Assembly: GCA_030613915.1 (NCBI GenBank)
Contig: JAUWKY010000140.1
Coordinates: forward strand, 1-6,514
Direction of reading: 5' to 3'
From: Syntrophobacterales bacterium
GTDB lineage: Bacteria > Desulfobacterota > Syntrophobacteria > BM002
DNA: 6,514 nucleotides
Shown here: piece by piece, positions 1-5,505 of the stretch
Layout of the letters: each line of letters opens with the position of its first letter
How positions within the stretch are numbered: the first letter of the stretch is position 1
Notes under the pieces: generated by a model
The model's database searches: none
The model's input: the letters and a program-made list of their open reading frames with translations, nothing else
Told to the model about the DNA's origin: nothing
Translations under genes and position numbers: made by a program

Positions 1-602
1 AGCGCGCCCACATTGGGAGCGATGGACATCTCGTTGTCGTTGAGCACAACTATGAGGTCGCGCTCCAGATGTCCGGCCTGGTTGAGTCCCTCGAAGGCCA
101 TCCCTCCGGTCATGGAGCCGTCACCAATGACGGCTATTACCCTGTCGGTATCGTCCTTCATGAATTTACCGGTGGCAAGACCCAGGGCCGCGGAGATGGA
201 GGTGCTGGCGTGCCCAACACCAAAGGCATCGTATGGGCTCTCGCTCCGTTTGGGGAAACCGCTGATGCCCCCGTGCGTTCTGATCGTGTGAAACCGGTCC
301 CTTCTACCCGTTATCAGTTTGTGAGCATACGCCTGATGGCCGACGTCCCAAACGATCAGGTCTTGTGGGGCATCAAATACGTAGTGCAGGGCCAGGGTCA
401 GTTCCACCGCTCCCAGGTTGGGGGCCAGATGACCGCCGTTACTGGCAACAGTACAGATAATTTCCTCTCGGATCTCCTCAGCCAACTGGTAAAGTTCTTC
501 TATGGACAAAGACTTGAGATCCTGCGGGCCTTCTATGCCAGGCAGAAGAGGCTGTTCCTCCTGCTCTGACTGGGAACTTTCTTTACTGGTTTCCTTACTC
601 AA
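1..602 (-). CDS. dxs: 1-deoxy-D-xylulose-5-phosphate synthase, N-terminal 200 codons (cut by window edge)
   Basis: Dxs condenses pyruvate with glyceraldehyde 3-phosphate, using thiamine diphosphate, to make DXP, the first step of the cytosolic MEP isoprenoid pathway. The 200 visible residues cover the first part of the thiamine-binding domain. Visible family motifs are [16 protein letters not shown] (54-69), [11 protein letters not shown] (85-95), GRRDRF (99-104), the VGHASTSIS stretch (129-137) and the thiamine motif starting GDG at 160-162 and ending with NDNEMSI at 188-194. The start is a TTG at 602, the only good candidate: there is no ATG before residue 148, and an AAAGGAG lies 7 nt upstream. 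This gives a Ser/Glu/Gln-rich N-terminal tail of about 17 residues before the conserved LLPGI...PQDLK beginning. Two bases of codon 201 remain at the left edge. It lies 127 nt downstream of ispA, its pathway relative. Identity is certain; the exact start is slightly less so. Confidence 0.95.
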   Translation of the reverse strand, partial: MSKETSKESSQSEQEEQPLLPGIEGPQDLKSLSIEELYQLAEEIREEIICTVASNGGHLAPNLGAVELTLALHYVFDAPQDLIVWDVGHQAYAHKLITGRRDRFHTIRTHGGISGFPKRSESPYDAFGVGHASTSISAALGLATGKFMKDDTDRVIAVIGDGSMTGGMAFEGLNQAGHLERDLIVVLNDNEMSIAPNVGA

Positions 603-729
603 CCTGGCACTCCTTTCTAAAAACGCAGAGCGCAAAGTGTCTCTAAACCTTTATGTTGCAGTCGTTGAATCGATAACCACCTTACTTTTTAAGTCCGAGA
701 ACAGAGATTTCCCTGCTTACTGCGCGATG
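603..729 (-). other. Intergenic region between ispA and dxs
   Basis: This 127-nt gap is the only sizeable break between xseB and dxs. Apart from the dxs ribosome binding site at its downstream end I see no convincing hairpin followed by a T-run and no clear sigma-70 promoter. A CATAAA hexamer preceded by TTATCG at a 15-nt spacer is the best candidate, and it is weak. The gap is long enough to hold a promoter or a processing site, so dxs may be transcribed partly on its own. Confidence 0.4.
610..616 (-). promoter_or_regulatory. Ribosome binding site of dxs (supports TTG start)
   Basis: On the minus strand AAAGGAG occupies this position and is followed, after a 7-nt spacer, by TTG at 602-600. 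The strong match and ideal spacing decide the non-ATG start for dxs. Confidence 0.75.
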
Positions 730-1623
730 TTACTTCTTCCTCGTTATTATATAATTTGCCAGCGAACGCAAGGGGTTAGCTCTATCATCGAACCCCTCTA
801 ACGCTGCCAAGGCATCATTCACCATTTCGTTAGCTGCTTGCCGCGAGCGTTCCAGGCCAACGGCCGCAGGATAGGTCACCTTACCCCTGGCCTCGTCTGC
901 ACCTGTGGTCTTGCCGAGAAGCTCGGTATCCCCCTCGATATCAAGAATATCGTCTGCTATCTGAAAAGCGAGGCCAATGGCCCTACCATATCGGCCCAGA
1001 GCAGCAACCTGGGCTTCGGAGCCTTTTCCTGACAGCGCTCCCGATTCCGTCGCCGCGGCAATAAGCGCCGCAGTTTTACGACTGTGCATTTGCTGTACAG
1101 TTTCCAGCTCGGCTCGCTTATTTTGTGAGAGTATATCAACTACTTGGCCACCCACCATGCCACGGTAGCTTGCCGCCTCGGCAATGACCCCTATAACCTG
1201 CACCGCTCTCTCAGGCAACAAAGAATTGTAGTCGCTAAGTAGCACAAAGGCTTCGGTGAGTAAACCATCACCCGCGAGAATGGCAATGGCTTCTCCAAAA
1301 ACCTTATGGTTGGTTGGCTTTCCACGCCGCAAGTCGTCGTCATCCATGGCAGGGAGATCGTCATGGATGAGAGAATATGTATGAATCATTTCCAGAGCAC
1401 AACCAGCTGGCATGGCAGCTTTAAGGTCGCCACCCACCGCTTCGGACGCAGCCAGGCAAAGGATTGGGCGCAGTCTCTTGCCTCCAGCAAAAAGGCTGTA
1501 GCGCATGGCTTCAACAACTCTGGTTTCCGGCCCATCTTGCTGTGGCAAGGCAACCTCCAGAGCCTCTTCCACCATAAGGCGGCGATCCTCCAGATACTGC
1601 TTGAGGTCGAAGTCAGGAGTCAT
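730..1623 (-). CDS. ispA: Farnesyl diphosphate synthase (type II, bacterial short-chain polyprenyl synthase)
   Basis: The enzyme adds isopentenyl diphosphate to dimethylallyl and geranyl diphosphate to give farnesyl diphosphate, precursor of undecaprenyl carriers and quinone tails; it is cytosolic. With the ATG at 1623 it has 297 residues, close to E. coli IspA (299). Visible are GGKRLRP (47-53), the first aspartate-rich motif DDLPAMD (88-94) followed by DDDLRRGKPTNHK, MVGGQVVD (156-163), and the second aspartate-rich motif DDILD (224-228) followed by GKTTGAD. Tyr83, five residues before the first motif, together with the two-residue insertion in that motif, is the type II farnesyl pattern rather than geranylgeranyl. 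An upstream in-frame GTG at 1635 would add four residues (MRRK), but AGGAGG lies inside that extension just before the ATG. The gene overlaps the end of xseB by 11 nt, suggesting translational coupling. It stops at TAA (732-730). Confidence 0.95.
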   Translation of the reverse strand: MTPDFDLKQYLEDRRLMVEEALEVALPQQDGPETRVVEAMRYSLFAGGKRLRPILCLAASEAVGGDLKAAMPAGCALEMIHTYSLIHDDLPAMDDDDLRRGKPTNHKVFGEAIAILAGDGLLTEAFVLLSDYNSLLPERAVQVIGVIAEAASYRGMVGGQVVDILSQNKRAELETVQQMHSRKTAALIAAATESGALSGKGSEAQVAALGRYGRAIGLAFQIADDILDIEGDTELLGKTTGADEARGKVTYPAAVGLERSRQAANEMVNDALAALEGFDDRANPLRSLANYIITRKK

Positions 1624-1855
1624 CTTCCTCCTCACTAAATGAAGTGGTTTGCAGTTTGCCGGCTTGATCCCGCATCAGCTTCTCCACTTTACGCTCAGCC
1701 TCGTCTAGTTTACTGGCACAGAACCTGGCGAGCCTCACCCCCTCCTCAAATGCTTTCAGCGTCTCTTCCAGGGGGAGGTCTCCTTCTTCCATCTGAGCGA
1801 CGATGGCCTCCAGTTTCTGCAAGGCCTCCTCAAATTTTTCTTTCTTTCTAGCCAC
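1613..1855 (-). CDS. xseB: Exodeoxyribonuclease VII small subunit
   Basis: XseB is the small helical subunit that assembles with XseA into exonuclease VII, which degrades single-stranded DNA from both ends into oligonucleotides in the cytoplasm. The product has 80 residues, the same as the E. coli subunit. The family pattern is clear: FEEALQKLEAIVAQMEEGDLPL (8-29) and then a second helix, ETLKAFEEGVRLARFCASKLDEAE, rich in heptad-like leucine and charged positions; the C-terminal tail is acidic (EEEDDS). The start is GTG at 1855, with GAGG seven nt upstream overlapping the stop of the peptidase gene, which ends 9 nt before. Its partner xseA is two genes upstream, separated by the M23 peptidase gene. 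Its last 11 nt overlap ispA. Confidence 0.95.
   Translation of the reverse strand: MARKKEKFEEALQKLEAIVAQMEEGDLPLEETLKAFEEGVRLARFCASKLDEAERKVEKLMRDQAGKLQTTSFSEEEDDS
1627..1633 (-). promoter_or_regulatory. Ribosome binding site of ispA inside the 3' end of xseB
   Basis: GAGGAGG on the minus strand lies 3 nt before the ATG at 1623; counting only its first four bases the spacer is 6 nt. It falls within the last codons of xseB (the Glu-Glu-Glu stretch), and it makes the GTG at 1635 unlikely as the start because no comparable site lies upstream of that GTG. Confidence 0.65.
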
Positions 1856-1864
1856 TTCTTTCCC

Positions 1865-2758
1865 TCATCCGCCAGTCACTCTCAAGAGGGCGAAGGGATC
1901 CACCCGGGCGCCTCCAAGCCGTATACCCCAGTGAAGGTGTGGCCCGGTGGCTCGCCCCGTGGAACCAGCAAGCCCAATGACTGCGTTTTTTCCGACAAAA
2001 TCTCCCTTGGCAACATTCAATTGGGATAGATGAAAATACATGGAGTATAATCCCCAACCGTGATCAATAACCACGGCCTTGCCGTGAAAATAGAAGTCAC
2101 CCACCAGAACGACCTTGCCATGATTGACCGCTCTTATTGGCTCGCCCTCAGCAGCACGCAGATCCACTCCCGAGTGCGAACTTCTAGGTTCACCATTCAG
2201 AATTCGCCTGAGCCCGAATGGTGTGTTGAGCTTGCCTGGAACCGGGCGGACAAAATTGCCCCTCCAGTAACGTCTGGGGTTTTGTTTGTACCATAGTCTG
2301 CTGAATTTCGCGCCTTCTTTTTTTACCCGCTCAAGCGTGGCAGGATCCAAGGTAACCATTTTTTTCGGCAGGGTCAGACGCTGTACCCCATAGTCCTTAT
2401 CCACCACCTTCACGGTTGCCCGTCTGGTCAGAGGACTGTTCCCTGGAGAGCTAACCTCCACTTTTAAAGGGTACGTCCCAGGAGCCAGTCTCAGATCAAT
2501 ACCCACCAGAGAGCCATAATTGTCCTCATCGATTCTGAAGAACTCAAGGGTTTTCCCCCGCCAAAAGCCTATCACTTCTGAGCCCTCCGTCGCCCCTTTG
2601 AGTACGATTTGTACAACTTCTCCCTGGGCCACGGGCTGTTCCGCTCCAATCAGTTCTAAGGTATCTGCCATTGCTTTCGCTGTTAGCGCAAAAATCAAAA
2701 GTGTAAATACTATCAGAAATACTCTTCTCAAAATCACCACTCCTGGCCAGAAGTGCAT
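1865..2758 (-). CDS. Secreted/envelope M23 (LytM-type) metallopeptidase
   Basis: This is a zinc peptidase of family M23, whose members usually cut peptide cross-links or stems in peptidoglycan, or regulate such enzymes. The 297 residues show an N-terminal signal sequence (RR at 11-12, hydrophobic 13-26, likely cleavage near AKA/AMA at 27-31), a beta-rich N-terminal domain (about 34-120) of the kind that precedes M23 domains, a basic linker, and the catalytic domain (about 170-292). All active-site residues are present: H195 and D199 in SHSGVDL, H243 in YFHLS, and H274/H276 in GPHLHWG, so it is predicted to be active, unlike degenerate EnvC/NlpD-type activators. The ATG at 2758 has GGAG seven nt upstream; a TTG at codon 10 with AGGAG eight nt upstream would give a cleaner signal peptide and 288 residues. 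It sits 35 nt after xseA and 9 nt before xseB. Its substrate and any specific partner are unknown. Confidence 0.9.
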   Translation of the reverse strand: MHFWPGVVILRRVFLIVFTLLIFALTAKAMADTLELIGAEQPVAQGEVVQIVLKGATEGSEVIGFWRGKTLEFFRIDEDNYGSLVGIDLRLAPGTYPLKVEVSSPGNSPLTRRATVKVVDKDYGVQRLTLPKKMVTLDPATLERVKKEGAKFSRLWYKQNPRRYWRGNFVRPVPGKLNTPFGLRRILNGEPRSSHSGVDLRAAEGEPIRAVNHGKVVLVGDFYFHGKAVVIDHGWGLYSMYFHLSQLNVAKGDFVGKNAVIGLAGSTGRATGPHLHWGIRLGGARVDPFALLRVTGG

Positions 2759-2793
2759 AAAACCTCTCCGAGATCCGGCGAGCGTCCAAATTA

Positions 2794-4170
2794 TCAGTTA
2801 GTCTCCTCTATGTCGGACACATTACATCTCATCGCTCCCTCGTGAAGACGCACTCGCACCGTAGCACCTTTTTTCACCTGCCTCACCGAGCGAACCACCT
2901 TCCCCTTCGGCCAGGTGGATGTAATACTGTAACCACGAGCCAGTATCCCAAGGGGGCTCAAGCCATCCAGCTGTGCCAGGCTGCGTTCCAGGGTCTGGCG
3001 CTTTCTCTGTAAACTCTGGCTGGCGAATAGTCCAAGATCTCGCCAACACTGGTCCAGAAGACTTCGTGACTCGGAAATCCTGCGGCCTGGGCTGAAATGG
3101 AACAAATGATCTCTGAGCCGAAGTAACGTTTGAGCTTCGGAATTCAGCCTTTGACCACTAGCGAAATCCAGTCGTTGTGTATGTTCATCGAGGCGCAGCC
3201 GAAGATCAGCCAGTCGTGCAGCAGGATGCCGCAACCGCTGTTTGCGGCTGCTCAAACGCTCTCCGGCAAGGCTAAGTATTTGACGGACGCGGCCTTGCAA
3301 CCGCTGAAGCAGATCGGCCACGTATGCTTCGAGAGCCTCTTTGTGCTGGGCCACCAGTTCAGCAGCCGCCGAGGGTGTAGGTGCGCGTACGTCTGCCACC
3401 AGATCAGCCAAGGTGGTGTCTATCTCATGGCCTACCGCAGAAATAATCGGGATTTGTGACCTGAAAATAGCCCGAACTACGGCTTCTTCGTTGAAAGCCC
3501 ACAGATCCTCCCAAGACCCTCCACCTCGGCCGACGATCAGAGCATCGACAGGAAACTCAGCGTTAAAGGTATCAATCCCTGTAGCTATCTCCTCTGCAGC
3601 CCCTTCACCTTGAACCCTGACCGGGTAAAGGTAAATCTCCAGGTTGCTGTACCGCTCCCTGACCACCCTAATAATGTCCCGAATGGCAGCTCCCGTTGCA
3701 GAAGTCACCACCCCAAGACGCTGGGTGAGAAAAGGAATTGGTTTTTTGTGTTCGGCATCGAAGAGTCCCTCTGCTTCCAGGCCCCGCTTCATCTGCTCAT
3801 AGGCAAGTTGCAGCGCCCCCAGACCCCGGGGTTCCATCACATCCACCAGCAGCTGGTATTCACCCCTAGGCTCGTAAACACTGACCCTGGCCTGACATAG
3901 CACGTGTAGGCCATCTTCCGGCTGAAAGCGCATCCACCGCTGCTGGGAGCGAAACATAACACAGCGCACCTGACTTTCAGCGTCTTTGAGTACGAAGTAG
4001 TAGTGGCCGGATGCAGGCACCCTGAAATTGGAGATCTCGCCTTCCACCCAAATGAAGGGGAAGTGATCCTCCAGCAGCCCGCGTATTTCCCTGGTGAGTT
4101 CGCTAACCGAAAAGATACGGCGTTGGCCTGGCTCTTCTAATGTAAATGAGGTCGGGTCGTTGAGATCCAT
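2794..4170 (-). CDS. xseA: Exodeoxyribonuclease VII large subunit
   Basis: XseA is the catalytic subunit of exonuclease VII, which trims single-stranded DNA in repair and recombination; it acts with several XseB copies. The length (458) matches E. coli XseA (456). Order of parts: N-terminal OB-fold domain (about 18-115, with IWVEGEISNFR at 40-50 and GHYYFVLKD at 55-63), catalytic domain (about 130-275), a long charged helical region that forms coiled coil (about 275-400), and the C-terminal segment with LSPLGILARGYSI (404-416). Conserved catalytic-domain motifs are TSATGAAIRD (156-165), GRGGGSWEDLWAFNEE (214-229) and ISAVGHEIDTTLADL (243-257). D165, R215, H248 and D251 correspond to the residues reported essential in E. 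coli (all offset by 10). The start ATG at 4170 has AGGA nine nt upstream. The gene ends in tandem stops, TGA TAA. The M23 gene follows 35 nt later. Confidence 0.97.
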   Translation of the reverse strand: MDLNDPTSFTLEEPGQRRIFSVSELTREIRGLLEDHFPFIWVEGEISNFRVPASGHYYFVLKDAESQVRCVMFRSQQRWMRFQPEDGLHVLCQARVSVYEPRGEYQLLVDVMEPRGLGALQLAYEQMKRGLEAEGLFDAEHKKPIPFLTQRLGVVTSATGAAIRDIIRVVRERYSNLEIYLYPVRVQGEGAAEEIATGIDTFNAEFPVDALIVGRGGGSWEDLWAFNEEAVVRAIFRSQIPIISAVGHEIDTTLADLVADVRAPTPSAAAELVAQHKEALEAYVADLLQRLQGRVRQILSLAGERLSSRKQRLRHPAARLADLRLRLDEHTQRLDFASGQRLNSEAQTLLRLRDHLFHFSPGRRISESRSLLDQCWRDLGLFASQSLQRKRQTLERSLAQLDGLSPLGILARGYSITSTWPKGKVVRSVRQVKKGATVRVRLHEGAMRCNVSDIEETN

Positions 4171-4335
4171 ATGTCAAATTCCTAAAATGACTAAAATGCC
4201 TAAAATTCTAACAACAAAACTCTCAAATAGCTCGCCTACTTACTGAAGTATGTCCGCGGCATTAAGGATGAGCCCTCTAGTAGCACATTTCGGCACCAGA
4301 TTCAAATATACGCAAGGTACAACATGCTTTGCGAA
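4171..4335 (-). other. Intergenic region between dppF and xseA
   Basis: This 165-nt AT-rich gap separates the transporter genes from the xse-isp-dxs cluster and is the natural place for a promoter of the latter. No clear rho-independent terminator follows dppF: the best pairing, CGCAA with TTGCG just after the dppF stop, has only 5 bp and no T-run. No good -35/-10 pair stands out. Only the triple 9-bp repeat next to xseA is distinctive. Read-through from dpp into xseA therefore cannot be excluded. Confidence 0.45.
4182..4208 (-). repeat. Three tandem 9-bp repeats in front of xseA
   Basis: On the plus strand the units are ctaaaatga, ctaaaatgc and ctaaaattc, in perfect register; on the minus (sense) strand they read as xATTTTAG blocks leading directly into the xseA start region. 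The last block supplies the AGG of the xseA ribosome binding site (AGGA, 4183-4180). Short A/T-rich tandem repeats of this look are known in intergenic DNA of various bacteria. Copy number could vary and thereby change leader length, but that is inference. Confidence 0.75.
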
Positions 4336-5331
4336 TTACCGCCCTAAAACTTTCCAGCAACGTACCCGGTGGGTGGCATTAACCTCATAAAACTCAATCT
4401 CTCCTTTCCTGCAGCGGTCCTCAACCAGAGGACAGCGGTTCTGAAACTTGCAGCCCGGGGGAGGATTGAAAGGGCTAGGTACATCGCCAGCAAGTGGTGT
4501 CCAAGAACGCTTGACCGAAGGATCCGGCACCGGGGCCGCCTCCAGCAGAGCTGAGGAGTATGGATGCAGATGTTGGTCGTATACCACCTCAGATGGGCCG
4601 TACTCCACAACGTGTCCAAGATACATGATGGCCACATTGTCGCTAACGTACTCGACCACATTCAAGTCGTGGGCTATAAAGAGATAGCTCAGGCCCAGCC
4701 TTTTTTGTAAATCTTGAAGAAGATTGAGGATCTGGGCCTGGATGGAGACATCAAGGGCTGAGATCGGTTCGTCACAGATGATCAGCTCTGGCTCCACGCT
4801 AAGTGCCCGGGCAATGCCCACTCGCTGTCGCTGGCCACCGCTGAATTCATGAGGATAGCGCTGAGCGGCCCAGGCCGGAATTCCCACCATTTCCAACAGC
4901 TCGGCCACGCGGTTTTGCCGCTGCTCCCGGCCTCCCATCTGGATGGTGCGCAACCCCTCCTCAATGGATTGCCCCACGGTCATCCGGGGATTGAGGGATC
5001 CGAAGGGATCCTGAAAGATAATTTGCATCCTCCGACGGTAGGATTGCATCTCAGCCCGAGAAAGCTCGGTGATATCCTCACCCTGGAATAAGATCTTGCC
5101 TGCATCCGATTCTATCAGCTTGAGGATAAGACGAGCCAAAGTTGATTTTCCGCAGCCGCTCTCGCCCACCAGTCCAAGTGTTTTGCCGGCTGACAACCCC
5201 AAATCCACCCCATCCACCGCTTTTATCCATCCCACCACTCGCTGGAGAAAGCCGCGGTGCACGGGGAAATACTTCTTCAGGCCCCGCACCTCGAGGATCA
5301 CATTGTTTTCCGGAGTAGCCAGTTCATCCAT
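4336..5331 (-). CDS. dppF: Dipeptide/oligopeptide ABC transporter ATP-binding protein, DppF/OppF-like
   Basis: This is one of the two cytoplasmic ATPases that power a peptide-type ABC importer at the inner membrane. The 331 residues show Walker A GESGCGKST (56-64), Q-loop Q107 in FQDPFGSLNPR, signature FSGGQRQR (163-170), Walker B LIICDEP (183-189, catalytic E188), D-loop SALD (191-194) and switch H221. The C-terminal oligopeptide/dipeptide extension includes HPYSSALL and PPGCKFQNRCP. The KYFPVHRGFLQR stretch (20-31) and FQDPFGSLNPR are typical of the F subunit as opposed to the D subunit. Cysteines 294, 300, 307 and 325 match the C-terminal [4Fe-4S] ligand pattern reported for DppD-type ATPases. 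The ATG at 5331 has no good Shine-Dalgarno sequence; the upstream bases are AAAAAAGAATGCA, and a GC-rich hairpin lies 14 nt away. dppD is 172 nt upstream. Peptide, nickel and other oligopeptide-like substrates cannot be told apart from the ATPases alone. Confidence 0.93.
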   Translation of the reverse strand: MDELATPENNVILEVRGLKKYFPVHRGFLQRVVGWIKAVDGVDLGLSAGKTLGLVGESGCGKSTLARLILKLIESDAGKILFQGEDITELSRAEMQSYRRRMQIIFQDPFGSLNPRMTVGQSIEEGLRTIQMGGREQRQNRVAELLEMVGIPAWAAQRYPHEFSGGQRQRVGIARALSVEPELIICDEPISALDVSIQAQILNLLQDLQKRLGLSYLFIAHDLNVVEYVSDNVAIMYLGHVVEYGPSEVVYDQHLHPYSSALLEAAPVPDPSVKRSWTPLAGDVPSPFNPPPGCKFQNRCPLVEDRCRKGEIEFYEVNATHRVRCWKVLGR

Positions 5332-5345
5332 TGCATTCTTTTTTC

Positions 5346-5366
5346 GGGCGGGGGTAAACCCCGCCC
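5346..5366. repeat. GC-rich inverted repeat (hairpin) just upstream of dppF
   Basis: The arms gggcgggg (5346-5353) and ccccgccc (5359-5366) are perfectly complementary over 8 bp with a 5-nt loop. In the transcribed (minus) direction the hairpin is followed by A residues, not T, so it is not a standard intrinsic terminator. It ends 14 nt before the dppF ATG, where it could affect translation start or mRNA stability, or it may simply be part of a dispersed repeat. Confidence 0.8.
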
Positions 5367-5385
5367 CTACACATTATTACTATCG

Positions 5386-5404
5386 AGATGGGCAGTGCCC
5401 ATCT
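5386..5404. repeat. 19-bp near-perfect palindrome between dppD and dppF
   Basis: The arms agatgggca and tgcccatct are perfectly complementary over 9 bp around a single central base (5395). A one-base loop cannot fold in RNA without opening the inner pairs, so as DNA it could equally be a symmetric protein site. It lies between the heptamer array and the GC-rich hairpin, which suggests all are parts of one repeat-rich insertion. Confidence 0.8.
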
Positions 5405-5413
5405 TACATTTAT

Positions 5414-5440
5414 GATTGCAGATTGCGGATTGCGGATTGA
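5414..5440. repeat. Heptamer tandem array between dppD and dppF
   Basis: Successive units are gattgca, gattgcg, gattgcg and a partial gattga, in exact 7-bp register. Heptamer arrays of this type are known as short tandemly repeated repetitive sequences in several bacterial groups. In addition cagattgcg (5419-5427) has an inverted copy, cgcaatctg, at 5477-5485, giving a 9-bp inverted repeat that brackets 49 nt of largely A/T-rich sequence. Confidence 0.75.
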
Positions 5441-5482
5441 AAATAAAAAAACAACTAGAGAAATAAATCTTAATTTCGCAAT

Positions 5483-5505
5483 CTGACCTCTGCCTACTGA
5501 CCTCT
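5483..5505. repeat. Direct repeat of ctgacctct at the 3' end of dppD
   Basis: The 9-mer ctgacctct occurs at 5483-5491 and again at 5497-5505, spaced 14 bp start to start. The second copy overlaps the dppD stop codon (TAG, 5506-5504). It may mark the edge of the repeat-rich insertion between the two ATPase genes. Confidence 0.55.

Noticed and set aside
69..569. Open reading frame of 166 codons on the plus strand
   Set aside because: It lies entirely opposite dxs, whose minus-strand product matches a well-known family throughout; the plus-strand product has no recognisable motif.
603..729. Promoter for dxs (TTATCG ... CATAAA)
   Set aside because: Matches to the consensus are poor and the 15-nt spacer is short; not enough to call.
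3130..3900. Several plus-strand frames of 90-109 codons opposite xseA
   Set aside because: They overlap one another and the conserved xseA catalytic domain, without ribosome binding sites or recognisable domains.
4237..4250. Small inverted repeat tactt-actg-aagta upstream of xseA
   Set aside because: Only 5 bp, A/T-rich, with no T-run; expected by chance in a gap of this length.
5336..5367. GC-rich hairpin next to a T-run as an intrinsic terminator
   Set aside because: The T-run (plus strand, about 5338-5344) precedes the hairpin on the plus strand and appears as A residues after it on the minus strand, so neither direction gives stem followed by U-tract.
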